Positions 35,548 to 47,393 of a stretch of DNA of 64,000 bases are shown piece by piece. The stretch comes from Agrocybe praecox (taxonomy: Eukaryota > Basidiomycota > Agaricomycetes > Agaricales > Agrocybaceae): the NCBI GenBank assembly GCA_964017145.1, contig OZ024852.1, forward strand, positions 1,427,945 to 1,491,944, written 5' to 3'. How positions within the stretch are numbered: the first letter of the stretch is position 1; the number at the start of each line of letters is the position of its first letter. Made by a program: the position numbers and the translations under genes. Under the pieces are notes generated by a model. That model saw nothing but the letters and a program-made list of their open reading frames with translations. It did not search any database and was not told the origin of the DNA.

Positions 35548-38500
35548 CGCCAGGATGGTTGTAATGAAGAAAGAGAAAGGCGCTTACGCCTGGAAGTATG
35601 GGCTGCACAAAGAGAGAATGGAGTAGTCATCATTTTTATAGAGCCCAGGGTTCTTGACTCGGAGGTTCAATCTCGGGGCACCTAGGCAAATTCGACAAAA
35701 GCAGGACGGAGATGGAGTAAGTGAAGAAATCTCAAGATTTTTCGATCGGGGTGGCACAGCATTTAGCACTATTTTTGGTACAGTTGCCGATTGCCGGTCG
35801 ATGGGTCACGTGCCGTACCTTGGTTGACTTTCGTCACCGTTCCGAACAACAAAATTTGAAGATTTGCGTTCAGGCAGTGCTCCTTCATCGCTCTGCTCTA
35901 TTTCCGACCATCTTTCGTTGCCTCATGCATCTCGCCTCTCGTTCCCCCGGACAATTCTTCATAAGCTCGAGTATCTATTGCTGGGTCTTGTCACCGAAAT
36001 AAACTCCTCGTGCCTATATGCTTCAAAGAACGGCACTGGAGGCCACCATGGATTATTCGGAGCATGATTTATTGACCCGTCGCTAGTCCGTCTGCTCTCA
36101 CCTAGGCAAAGTCGCAAACAACCGAATCTGTATGCAATTCGTGTGGAATGAGATTCATCGAATGCGTCGTCAACTATTTACACTTCCCGATCGACCCGGG
36201 ATTTCCGAAGTTATCTCATCTGTCGACGAATGAAAAACAACATGTATATTTGGGAGACTCTGTGTGTAATAAATTTTTATTCCAGTGCAATACTACCACT
36301 TACTGATATCTCCATGCAGACAGCACAAACTGGCACTGTCATAATAATTCAATACAATATTAATATTGTACAATACATAAAAAATCTCGTGTGTACATCT
36401 CTATTGTTTGCTTTCTTAACTATGACAGTGCAATTTTGACCTGAAATTCACTGCTATATGAATATTGGTCCACGGTCCATCAATTACCTCTTTTCCGCCT
36501 CAGTTATAGGACCGTGTCCACCTCGTGTTGTGCCAGTTAAAGACACCCGTGATCAACACGTTGTATTCCAGAGACCAAGACTTGCCTCGAGGACGTCCTG
36601 GTGTCTTCCGATTGCATCCATGATGATGCATTTCATAGCATTTCCATTTCCATAGCCTCTTGCTCCTTGTTCTTTGCCCAAAAAATTCAACATTGGTTTG
36701 TTTTACGCAGACCAAGTTCTGGTCCCGTCACGTAATACGTCTTAGGGAGTCCAGGTTATGAATGAAGAGGAACGGCACCAAGAGACTCCAAGACCGAATC
36801 TTTCATAATCTTCTCAACGATTTGCAATATAATGGGCCTGGGATGCATCGCCACGATACCATTTAGTGCGGTCTTTCGCGACTGTACGAAACGTATCAGA
36901 TATCGTACAAGATGTTGTTGAGCCAATGATTTGTCAACACTTCGTCTTACTCCGATCCATGCAACCTTGGTATATACTTAGCCGCGCATTACTCGTTCGC
37001 TCGTCTGACTAACATTTTCATTCCTTAGTCGGGTTCTTGCCCATATCATCCGAAATCTCAGGACGGTGAGGCAAAAGCATCACTTATCCCTCGCACCAAG
37101 CCTGATTGACTCAGGCTCGAATGTATAAATTCCTCGTCCTTCCATATCGCAGAACCTTCCGACCTTCTCTCGAAGACATGTAGGTAAAATACCTAGTAAA
37201 CAAAAACTTTTTTTTGGGTGCCTTCTACGCAGTTATCTTCATTCTTCTTCCAAAACAAGCCATCATACGTACGCGTATGCCCTGGTTGTCCTGAAAACGG
37301 GTCCTCTTTCTGGCTAGATTGCGCAGCTACTCGCGCCAAATACCCCACACTTTTGCCGTAGAATTTAATCTCCAGAGCCAGTGACAGATGGTTCCAAGCT
37401 GTACATCCCTCGATTGGGGGTATTCCTCCAGTAAATCACTCTCGGAACACACTGAAATCACGGAAATTACATTCTCTGAAGACAATTCGCGTGGGCTGCG
37501 CATACGCGTCCATATGTACCTATTCACTTCTCTCACAGAAAGTCTTTTAAGAATTTCTTAGGATGAGTGTTCTGGTAAGTGTGTCAACATGTTGCTTGTT
37601 TGACACCATGACTCCGGACTCAATACGATGGTTTATATGTGTATAATCACGCAGGATCATGCTCTTTGATATCTCAAATTTATGTGACCGGAGGACGCCC
37701 TCATCCTTTTCTTAGTCTGGAATTTCGGAATTTTTGGCATTTTGTGGGAGACTGCCTCTTCACTTGATCTACAAATGTATACACTGACATTCCCGACCAG
37801 CCCATTTTCTAATTTAGGGAGAGAAGACGACCTTCGACCGTTGAATATCGTTTTAAGCCTTTAGAGGAGTTAACCGAGCACGTAAACATACACGCAACTA
37901 TGCACTTCAAGTTTAACAAGATCCCTATCGAACTCCGTGTTCCTGGATAGCGCCAAAGGACGCGTGATACAATATAATGTATTCCTACGTGATCCACGAT
38001 GTCCGCTGACACAATACACCTACGTACACCAGTGACAATCGGAGGAGGCAACCTCTGACCATTTGCCATCTTTTGCGAGGATGTCTCTTGTGATCCGGTT
38101 TGTGAGTTTAAATTTTCGACGGCGGACTGAAACACACCCTTTTTGTCGAGAACACTTAGCAACGGATTCAGGTGTAATCCTTTCCTTTACTTAAAAATTT
38201 CCAATGGTTTTTATTGGCGATAGATTCCAAGTTGGTGCCATCATGGAGCGATGACTTGTCAAATATTTAATTTCCACAAAACTAAATAGCCAGGCCCGCT
38301 CAACTCTGGTCAGGCTCTTTCAACATACGACAAGCCCGGGTGTTTATGTCAATGCAGGTGCAGTGACTGGCAAGATAGTATTATGTCCGAAATATGTGTA
38401 CCAGTACGTATGGTAATTAAAATCTATTCTACCTATTTGATACACATATCGGCTTGTATGTTGTCATTGGCCAAACAGGTGTACCAATACCATCGAATCT

Positions 38501-38609
38501 GCATATACCAAGGGAGGTTATTTAAACATGATGGAAATACAGCACTCAGGAAAGCTGCATATTTTGTAAATATCTAAGTTCAATAAAGATACCCTCGTTG
38601 TCCCGAACG
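35548..38609. other. Gene-poor interval, 3062 bp
   Basis: The longest stretch without a supported gene. Contains only short ORFs (longest about 117 codons, 37809-38162 on the minus strand) with no recognised domain, a 16-bp AT palindrome at 36354-36369 and a 12-bp word repeated at 35679 and 36099. It includes the promoter of the transcription factor gene and the 3' flank of the zinc transporter. No transposon ends were found. Confidence 0.5.
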
Positions 38610-40563
38610 TCATGCAGAAGCGAATTTCCGTTTCTTGAAATCGCTCACCGCGCAGCCAAAGTCGTCATCAGTGGGCAGTCTACAACCACCTTTGAGTTCT
38701 TCTGTCGAGGACCTCGCGGTCGAGTCGTAATCCCTGTGAATCTCTGGAGATATGGTGACATGATTTATTCCAAATTCTTCGAAGCAATGTTGAAGATACC
38801 GTTCCGTGTCTTCCCATTGTTCTAGAGAAGTTCCGGCGGGAACACAAACGTGAAGAGACGCCAGGATCATTCTATCCAATGAATAGGAAATGGGGTTCGA
38901 AAAGTGTTATCTTTGTCAAGTTCCTTTTTGCAGAATTTTGGGGAGAAGACTCACGACTGCGATAGGTGCCAAACATGGAGATCGTGTACAGACAAGACAC
39001 CGGGAACCTAGGGTCGTTTATCAGTGTCTATACATCGATCAATGTGCGAAGAAAAAGACATACCGAAAGTAGGTCCTCCTTCACCTTCGATAGGTCTAAG
39101 TGAATTGGAGATGCCTCCAGTAGAATTCTACCGGACTTCAGCGCTATGAAATGTAATATGAGTGAGCCCGGGTATATGTTCTTGAGGACTATTCCTTACT
39201 CAAAGGAACTGCACCTCCGAAAATTATAAGGCTTATTGCGAGAGAAACAGCGGGATCGGCATAAAACCGGTTTTGGGAATTCAGCTTCATGAAAATTACC
39301 GCTGCAATAATGACACCGATGTCTGCGTGGTTTTGGAATAAAAATCACGACTCGGAAGGATTTGGGGAACATATCATACTATTAATTGCGTCGCCGAGGA
39401 GGTGAGTAAGCACTCCGACAAGACCCATGTTATGCTGCGGTCTATTAGCTGGTGGATTAATTCTATGGTTATGTTTCTCATGCTGTGGTTCCTTGAGCTA
39501 GACATATTAATGATAATTGTTATGAAAACACTTACAACTACATCTCTTAGAGTGGGAACTGTTGTTAGCTCCGTTGGTTCGGCGGCAAAGACGTGGCTAT
39601 GGGAGTGGCCATGACCATGGCCGTGATGATCTATATGCACCAAGGTCAGGTAAATTGAATAGTCCGCAAGTTCTCGTAGTCGGGAAGCTGTACCATGCAC
39701 AACGATAGCACTGAAAATATTCAGAGCCAATCCAACACAACCAATTATGAGCACTAATTTGGGCGAATTAACGACTTCCACATGGATAAACCGCTCGATA
39801 GCTTGAAGAAATATAGAAAGAGCGAGGGCCAATAGAAACACGCCGTTGAAGAAAGCACCTAGATCAGTTTCCAAATTGAATAAAAAACGTGTTAAAACAA
39901 ATAGGCATATGAAACGCCACATACCTACTAGCTCGGCGCGATGAAAGGCATATGTGAAGCTGTGTGTCTTTCGAAACATGAGTTTGACAGATCGACACGA
40001 GGGATACATCCACTTCTTACATGTTGGCCCCGTTCTTGCAGCTGAAATATGACGACAACGAATGGATCATATCAGCCTCAAAAGCCGACGAATATTAAGA
40101 CAAGATTAAACCTGTACTCACGTACGCTGCAGCAAATGCGATTGCGCTGCATATTAATTGTGGAACTTAATTCACCTATCAGACGTCAAAGTTTAGCTAT
40201 AATATGCTTACTATGCCACAATGTCCTGCAAAGCGGATTCAGTAAGTGTGACGTATGCAGCACGAGCATTTAGAATATTTAGACCCAAAGAACCTGTCAA
40301 CTCACGTTCAGATAATGGAACTACAGGCGACAAGCTGGTCAGAACAGTTAACAGATATATACAAGCCTTCGGTAAACGTACCGCATCTGCTATTAGCGCA
40401 AGACTCTTCGTTTTGAAGCCAACTGTGATAGAGATAGAGGAGTTAAGCACTCATCACCCCCTCGAAGCGCCATTATCTTCCTATTTAACGAACCCACTAT
40501 TTCAGCCGTGAAGAATAAGATGCTAACGACCAGGACAATTCCTATGCGAGTAGTATTCTTCAT
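38610..40563 (-). CDS. Cation diffusion facilitator zinc transporter (Zrc1/Cot1/ZnT-like)
   Basis: Fourteen exons (minus): 40494-40563, 40382-40422, 40306-40320, 40212-40225, 40122-40146, 40021-40041, 39925-39967, 39694-39858, 39536-39630, 39380-39497, 39200-39322, 39064-39143, 38955-39007, 38610-38871; 374 aa, closing exactly. Both HxxxD metal sites of CDF helices II and V are present (H39-Y-L-N-D43 and H195-L-L-G-D199). Between helices IV and V a histidine-rich loop runs from H131 to H144, with H-E-K-H-N-H near 169-174. The C-terminal cytosolic domain has V-H-D-L-H-V-W. Yeast relatives move zinc or cobalt into the vacuole in exchange for protons. Exons 3 and 4 are 15 and 14 nt. The C-terminal 45 residues after the domain are charged and unconserved in appearance. 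Confidence 0.9.
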
Positions 40564-41440
40564 CGGACCAAGTTAGAATAGAAGCTGCCCAGGAAATATG
40601 CCACTTTCGCTGTGGGAGTGGAAGGAAAGGAACCCAGGGACACGTTGTACTTGGGAGGTTCAAGTCCGTGCAGGAATCCGAGTGATCAGCCTGCCCAGAT
40701 TCGCACTTATTTAGCACATTTCTGTGTACGCTTGTGTATACGCGTCATATGTTGTTCCGTTCTCCGAGTCTAAATGTAGTACATACACACTGTCATAGCA
40801 TTTGTCTGTGCGAAAAGAGAAATCACCCTTCAAGGTGGCAAATCACTGGACGCTACTATACCAAGTACTAGCAAATGTTGCATTGGTCACAATGGAAACT
40901 TCCATTCAACAAGAAACAACTTGCACTGGTTTATCTTTGCTCCTTATTTCATCGATCATCCTTGACTTCAGGGAATATTTGAGGCATATATTTCCGCCGC
41001 AAAGAGGCTAACGTCCCGGGAAAACCAGACAGGAAAATAGGTCGGAGCAGTGGATATTTGATTGTGTCCGCGACTATGAACAAGTTTCGGCAATAATGCC
41101 TGCCCTAGCACAAGACGAGGAACGTACTAGTTGATCCCCAATTCTGTTAAAAACTGCCTGTAACCATAACTTGACAGCCTGCATGAATCCGTTCGAACAT
41201 GCGCTAGTATAGTTGACGCCAGTGTAACACAGCCGTTTGATCTTAGAAAGGGATGCTGGAAAGCGTAAGATCTTGTATAATTATTGCATCGCAAACTGCG
41301 TTACTGGGTCTTGTTTGAGCTTGCAGTTGACTGAGAGAATAGCAACTTTCCCCTGTTAACATAGCTCGCAAATCCGAGCCTCGAATCCATTTCGTCGATT
41401 TTACTGTAGTACAAGCAATCAGATTTGGTACGTGACGGAG
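40564..41440. other. Intergenic, 877 bp
   Basis: Between the zinc transporter start (-) and the EMC5 stop (-). Holds the zinc transporter promoter; no supported exon. Confidence 0.55.
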
Positions 41441-41858
41441 TTAAAGTAAAGTAGCTGACTGTTTGCGCATTTCATTTGACCAAGATATCTCCTTGAACGG
41501 TGGCGTATTGAGGCAAGCGCCGATGATTCCAAGGAAAAGGGCAATAAAAATCTCCAAGACGATCTGTTTATTGAGAGTGAACAGGTCAAAAATAAGTAGA
41601 AGTTAGAATGAGATAGAATGTGTACATCCTGCGGTAAAGGCCCTTCAGGGCGTTCAAGTGCTTTCAGATGAGAAAGGTCTATAAAACGGTGTAAGCATGA
41701 AGCCGCGTTGTCTCGACGTGTCATCGTGCTATAACATACGTTCATATGTAGAAAAGGCCGCTGAAGAGATTCTTCAGCATTATGAGTAGCACAGAGGTAT
41801 GTTACTCACCATGGAAAGTTGCCAAAGTTGCCAAAAGTAAGAAAATGCGACCGAGCAT
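41441..41858 (-). CDS. EMC5: ER membrane protein complex subunit 5 (EMC5/MMGT family)
   Basis: Exons (minus) 41810-41858, 41740-41760, 41626-41678, 41441-41563; 81 aa. Two hydrophobic helices flank a short loop: an N-terminal one (I-F-L-L-L-A-T-L-A-T-F-H-A-A-F-S) and I-V-L-E-I-F-I-A-L-F-L-G-I-I-G-A. The motif L-N-T-P-P-F-K-E-I-S-W after helix 2 is the EMC5/MMGT signature. EMC5 is a core subunit of the ER insertase for tail-anchored and multipass proteins. It is slightly shorter than animal homologs, mostly through a reduced C-terminal tail. One exon is only 21 nt, so the gene is hard to find by ORF length. Confidence 0.87.
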
Positions 41859-42039
41859 CGTGGAGGAAGGAAGGGTAAAATACTTAGTTCCAATCAGGGG
41901 CATCGTCATAACCGCTCATACATAACTCGCGTCCACGTGGTTTCATGACGATTGTCCAACGCATAGACTCTCTCACAAACTTGTACTTCATTTCTTTCTT
42001 CTGGGTACAACCCAAGTCTGCCTGCGTTGAGCGCACTTT

Positions 42040-45000
42040 ATGGCCTTTCCTGTACCAGAACACTTGCCTAAGCGAGCAATTCCAGTGGATGTCTCCTCCA
42101 AGATCCTTTACAAAATAGATGCTGCTACCAAGGACACTCTCAATTCGTCTTTGGCTGCATCGTGGTTAGGTGAATTGGATGAGTCTATACATGCAACGAA
42201 GGTGTGATAAACCGAGAAAATGCTCCACCTTTGCCTCCTGACCCTTGCTTTTGTAGCAACGTATTCACGATCGCATACAGTCTGACCTTCCTCTATTCGA
42301 ACACCAGCTGGAGACCTCTAAATCAGTGCAAACACGATATGACCTGCTCAAGGCCAGGGCAGAAGAGCTTGAGAGTGCCCTCTCACATCCAGAGGTACTA
42401 CTGAGTCTATGGGGAAGTCAATAGTCGGTTGAACTCATCGTGTTTAGAAAGGGATTGTCCCAACTTTAGTTGCCGCTTTGAAGAAACATTCTACTTTGGC
42501 ACAGGATACCAGCGACGCTGAAGCTGTGTACAATGCATCATCCTACATTTTGGAATGTAAAACTGCTTATTCTTCGCTTGTGTCTCTGGCACAATCCGGT
42601 CAATTACCCGAAGCCGTTCAAAAAGGCGAAGAAGTCAGGGAGTTGGTCGATGATATGCCGGAATTCATTAGCCAAACATTGGTGGCAAGAGACCTCAAAG
42701 TGAGTTATCAAGCACACTTCAAAGGAAGTTCTTCACGCAAACCCTTTGTTATAGCAAAAGTTGAATGCAGCTCAAGCCAGAATTCAGGATCAACTGAGTG
42801 ATGCATATTCGAGGAGTATTATTATTTCTCCCTCTGACATAACTATTTATCTTTCCACCCAAGGTATGACTCTTTCACAATAACATTTTTCTTCTAACTC
42901 ACATATCCACAGTCAGGCAGTCAGAAACGACTCTTGAACTTCATTCCATTCTTCAATCCCTTTCTCCAACTTCATTGGCAAACCACCTGGAAACCCTAAG
43001 AAGAGATATTCTAGCCCACTTCGTTGATCATACACTAAAGCAACCTTTCTCGATAATTATGCAGAATTCCATTTCTGGAGAAGCAAAGCTTTCACTAACG
43101 CCTGCACCACCAAACAGCGAAGACCTGAGTTCACGTCTCGACAATGTATCAATCATTCTGGGTTTCCTTGCTTCCCATCTTTTCGCTCACCTCCCTCCCA
43201 ATAACAGTGCACAGTTTATGCGTTCATTAAACAAACCAATCACCACAAGCGTCCTCAATAATCTACTCATGCCATCACTCCCATCCTCTTTTGGACTTCT
43301 TCCTTCATATATCAACCTTCTCAAGCGTGCCGTATCTTTTGAAGAGAGGGATATTAACAAACTTTTGGACAGTGGACAGACTGATGGATCTATCAAGACA
43401 TGGGCTGACGGCATATCGGGACATTACGAGCGGCGAAGAAGAGTCGAAATCCTAGAAAATGCGCGCCAAGAGATCCTGAACCATGCAGATCCCAAAGAAA
43501 CTTTTGAAGCAATCAGTGAGGGAGGCCCGGAGACATCGCTACCAAGCGTTGTTCCTATTCAAGCTGACGATGAAGACTTCAAAGATGATGCTTGGGGCCT
43601 CGATGAACCTGTCGCGGCAAGTCCGACTGAAGGTTCAGCTGATGGATGGGGCTTTGACAAACCAGTTACAACCAATTCAAATGAAGATTCCGCTGACGGC
43701 TGGGGCTTCGATGATGATATGGCTGAACCCCTTGAACAAGAGGAGAAAGAAGAAGTTGACCCGGATACACCTACCAGACCTAACATTCCTGAAGAAGAAA
43801 CCAAAGAGGCGGAACCAGATCCCGCAGATGCATGGGGTTGGAACGAGGATGAAGACGTCCCCATTGAAGAAGTGCCAGAAGACAGTGCATGGGATGACCC
43901 TTGGTCAGATCCTGTTGACAAGGATCCTGAGCCTCCAGAACCATCACCGTCATCTGCCCCTCCCAAAGCTGCTACGCGTTTGGAAAAATTGGCCAACAAG
44001 GGCAAAAAACAAACCAATGGCCATTCGCCGAGCCCCTTGTCATCCCCATCCCCTGTTAAGACGCCGCAAAATACTATCACATTCACACCTCCATCCCTTA
44101 AACCCGAACCGCAAGCGCCAAACCCCGCCCCTGCGAAACGAATCAACGGGACTAAACGGCCTGCAGATGTGGTGACCACTATGGCTCCGAAAGAGCTATA
44201 CAAAGTACCCAAGCGTACCAAGCGCGTACTCAAGATGATTGAAAAAGTCATCGATGAGAGCAAGCTCTTCTATGCATCAAACTTATTCCCATCTTCGAAC
44301 GAGTCACTGACGGCACCGGGGAGCGTTCTGGCTCATTCTGCTTCATCAATTGTGGAGCTCTATGAAGCACTTTACCCAGTCAAATTTTCTCAGGAACTTG
44401 ATTCTGTGGATAGTGCTATGCTTTTCTCGAATAGTTGCTTGTATATGACGGGCGCCATTCAAAGGATCGAAGATACTCTATACGGACAACACATATTAAA
44501 GGAACGTTTGACCGAGTGTAGGCAACGGCTACAAGTCATAGGGGATAGCTGGTACGAGGAAACAATCGTAAGAACGATTACTTGTTTGTCACATAGGCAT
44601 TCTCTAATCAGATTCCACAGGAACGAGAACAGGCGAGGATAGATAAATTGCTAGTTGAGGGTGCTCAAGGATTCCTGTACACCGCCGACCAAGATCGTTA
44701 CGATGAATGTGAAGCAGCCGTCAATGACTCTCTCAAACATATCAAACGAGTCGCCCAAAAATTGAAAGGAATCCTTACGAAGAGTAAATATTATTCTGCC
44801 ATCGGTGCTATCGCAGACTCTATACTGTCCAGAGTGTTGCACGATATTCTGGCGTTGCCGGATATACCTGAAGTCGAATCGCACAGGTTGAGCGAGCTTT
44901 GCAGAATTTTGAACTCTATGGAAGGTTTGTTCAGCGAAGATTCTTCGGAAGTGAGTGGGATTTATTTCTTGTGGCTCTTGCTGTGTCTGATTTGAACAAT

Positions 45001-45297
45001 CCCTCTTTCTAGGGTTCTTTCGTGGGCGCCTACGTCCCAAGTTGGTTCAAGTTTTCATACCTTTCAGAGCTCTTGGTTCGTCCTGCTTTCTTGAATACGA
45101 TCTGGTTTCTAACATAAATAACACAAAAACAGGAAGCATCACTGGCAGATATCACGTATTTATTCGACCAAGGCGCGCTTGTCGACTTCCAGGTGGAAGA
45201 GTTGGTGAACCTGGTTAAGAGTCTTTTCGCCGACACCATTTTACGGACGAATACCGTTAATAAGATTATGAGCGGACACCCATCTTCTGCTTCCTGA
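42040..45297 (+). CDS. ZW10/Dsl1-family tethering protein with WxW-containing acidic insert
   Basis: Eight exons: 42040-42201, 42257-42394, 42448-42699, 42755-42863, 42913-44567, 44621-44950, 45013-45075, 45133-45297; 957 aa. The N-terminal helical region (L-A-A-S-W-L-G-E-L-D-E-S-I-H), the middle region and the C-terminal helical domain (C-E-A-A-V-N-D-S-L-K-H-I-K-R-V, L-S-E-L-C-R-I-L) resemble ZW10. ZW10 acts in the Dsl1/NRZ complex that tethers Golgi-derived COPI vesicles at the ER, and in animals also at kinetochores. An acidic disordered insert at residues about 440-640 carries repeated D-x-W-G-x-D units (W448 onward) and a W528-G-W-N motif. The yeast Dsl1 lasso, at a similar position, binds COPI through comparable tryptophan motifs. 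Tail-to-tail with the RED-like gene, 102 bp apart. Confidence 0.82.
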
Positions 45298-45399
45298 TAC
45301 GTCGGAGACGCTGTTATCCTCTCTTCTTTTATGTAGTACCGGTACAACCCTTTCTGGAGCAAGTTTATATCAAGGAGTTTCTCATACGGTTTACCCAAG

Positions 45400-47094
45400 T
45401 CATTTGTTGTCTGACGCAGCCTTTTTATCCGTATATGTTTTGAGCCTACGAAATATGATGCTTTAGGAATGACAAGCTGGAAGAGAGAATGGCAGATAGT
45501 ACATACCGTTTATAATCCCTGTCAACTTTGGCTTCCAGTGTTTTCTTCTTACTTGCGCTATCGTCACCGTCACCATCTGCATCTGCATCGTCTCCGCCAC
45601 CACCACTCTTCTTCTTGTCTTTGCGCTTCTTTTTCTTGTCGTATGACCCTGCAGCCTTGTCCATGGCCAGGAAATCCTTGATTGATGGGAGTGCAGAGCT
45701 TGCCAGAGGCACCAGCCGGACGGGTTTATCTTCATCTTCCATTTCTTCATCCTCGCTGATAATTGCTTCTCGATGAGGATAGCGTGGCGGCGAAGCTCTG
45801 GAGGATGAAGACGTCGCGGGTCCGCTTTTCGAAGAATTGAGCGCTGATGGATGCGGTATATCGTGTTCGTCAGTTTCTATCCATCTTCTTGAAACAGAAG
45901 GGGTTTCTTCAGGTTCCTTCTCATCATCATCTTCTGCAGGAGGTTGTGGTCCGGAAGCGGTGTCTTCGTCGTCGTCGTCGTCGATATCTATGCCTTTATA
46001 TTCACCGGCATCAACGAAAATATCGAATTCCTCGTCCACGGGTTCCTCTTCTACCGGCTTTGGTTGCGCCTCTTGTTTCGAGGCAGGTATCGACGACGGT
46101 GGAGGCATCAATTGAGCATCGTTTGTCGTTGGTGTTGCTGTGTCGCCATTGGCTTTCTCTCCATCAAGCTTTCTCCTCTTCTTTTTCTTCTTCTCTGGGT
46201 CAGTCGAGTCAGATTTGAGTTTCTTCTTCTTGCCTTCCGTTTGTCCTATGGGCTTGAATCCGATAGGTTTAAATTTCCCCTTTTGTTTGGCCTCTTCAAG
46301 CGCTTTCGTTTCTTCATCTACGCTTAGTGAACTGGTTTTTGTTGTTTTGCCAGCTCTTTGTTCTTTGAGCTCTTGCAACAGTTCGTCACGCGTCCGTTTA
46401 CGAGACACACTTGACTCCTTGTGCGTTGACGACGATTCGAGGTAGACTTGGTCGAGTGCATCGACGTCTTCGTTGGTTAGTGTCGATCTTGCTTTGTTTT
46501 GTTCGAGTAACGCGAAGTCCAGACCCTTGACGAGGATGGAGTGTTCACTGTCACCTCCTAGATATTTACGCTGTGCCGCGACCTGGAGATGATTGTAAAT
46601 ACATTGAGTGTAGATGGAAAGCTGCGGGCATTACCTTTTCTCGGTCTTCCTCCGCGTGCTTTTTCTCAAAGTCTTCCAGTACAGCTTCAATCTAATTGAC
46701 TGTCAATGCGGTAATCCAATAAAGTTGGAAAGACTACGTACATGAGCATAGTCATTCCCGCCCCCAGCCCTACGCTCGGTTGCTCGGTCGCGATACTTGG
46801 GATCCTGTGATTTCTTGACATTTCTCGGCTTAAAGGCGGGTTGGGAAGCATCTACAGTCTTTCTTTTGCGCCTAGGTCAGTGGATATTCGCGGAACGCAA
46901 TGGTGGCCTAATACGCACTTTTTGGGTGGGACTGCAATTCCACGTGAACCTGACCCAGATCCAAGCGTGGAAGAACCCCCAGGCCGGGGTGTCTGGAGTA
47001 GTTTACGAAATGAATCCTAGGAGAGAACATTACTTGTAAAATGACGCCTGTGTGTGTGGAAGAAATGCGGTCAAAGCAGGCTCACCTGATCCAT
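45400..47094 (-). CDS. RED/IK-like spliceosomal protein
   Basis: Exons (minus) 47086-47094, 46919-47016, 46742-46871, 46635-46691, 45507-46582, 45400-45445; 471 aa. The N-terminal block has F-K-P-R, Y-R-D-R-A-T-E-R-R-A-G-G-G-N-D-Y and then Q-R-K-Y-L-G-G-D-S-E-H-S-I-L-V-K-G-L-D-F-A-L-L, the RED N-terminal region. In animals and plants RED (IK) binds SMU1 in the precatalytic spliceosome. The rest is low-complexity: lysine runs, a D7-type acidic stretch near residue 290, S/P-rich parts and a final basic R-D-Y-K-R-L-K-T-Y. The first exon codes only M-D-Q. The second exon carries a G-S-S-T-L-G-S-G-S-G stretch. Nuclear localisation is expected from the K/R blocks. Confidence 0.85.
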
Positions 47095-47334
47095 TGTTAT
47101 TGAAAACTAAGCGATATAGCTGGCTGTTTTGGTTTATTCTGAGGACTTCACGCGACGTGTACGTTGAAGACAACTGGCAGATGTTGCTCAGAAAGCTTCA
47201 AGCAGAGATGCGGGCCGCGCTGTAGCACGTGTGTATGGAACCGCATAAGGCAATCCAATGTCAAAATTATACTCGCATCTACCTTCTTTCTTGCTTCTTG
47301 CCGTTTGCCTCGCTGGCCTGACGTCCAAAAAATG

Positions 47335-47340
47335 TATAAA
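47335..47340 (+). promoter_or_regulatory. TATA box upstream of PL8 lyase gene
   Basis: A perfect TATAAA lies 54 bp before the ATG at 47394, a position compatible with a short 5' leader and a regulated, TATA-containing promoter. Confidence 0.5.
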
Positions 47341-47393
47341 TGTATCTCATATCTGGGCACTCCTTTTCTTTCCCCGACCTTCAATCGCTTGAA

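Noticed and set aside
35679..36110. 12-bp word cacctaggcaaa repeated 420 bp apart
   Set aside because: Only two copies and flanks diverge quickly; no terminal repeat or target duplication structure.
36354..36369. 16-bp perfect AT palindrome
   Set aside because: Short and composed only of a simple AT-rich word; expected occasionally by chance in AT-rich DNA and not linked to other repeats.
37809..38162. 117-codon minus-strand ORF as a gene
   Set aside because: No recognisable domain, no splice extension in frame, composition like the surrounding intergenic DNA.
43559..44263. 234-codon open frame on the minus strand
   Set aside because: Exact antisense shadow of the acidic, serine-rich insert of the ZW10 homolog; composition mirrors that exon and no splice-supported gene fits.
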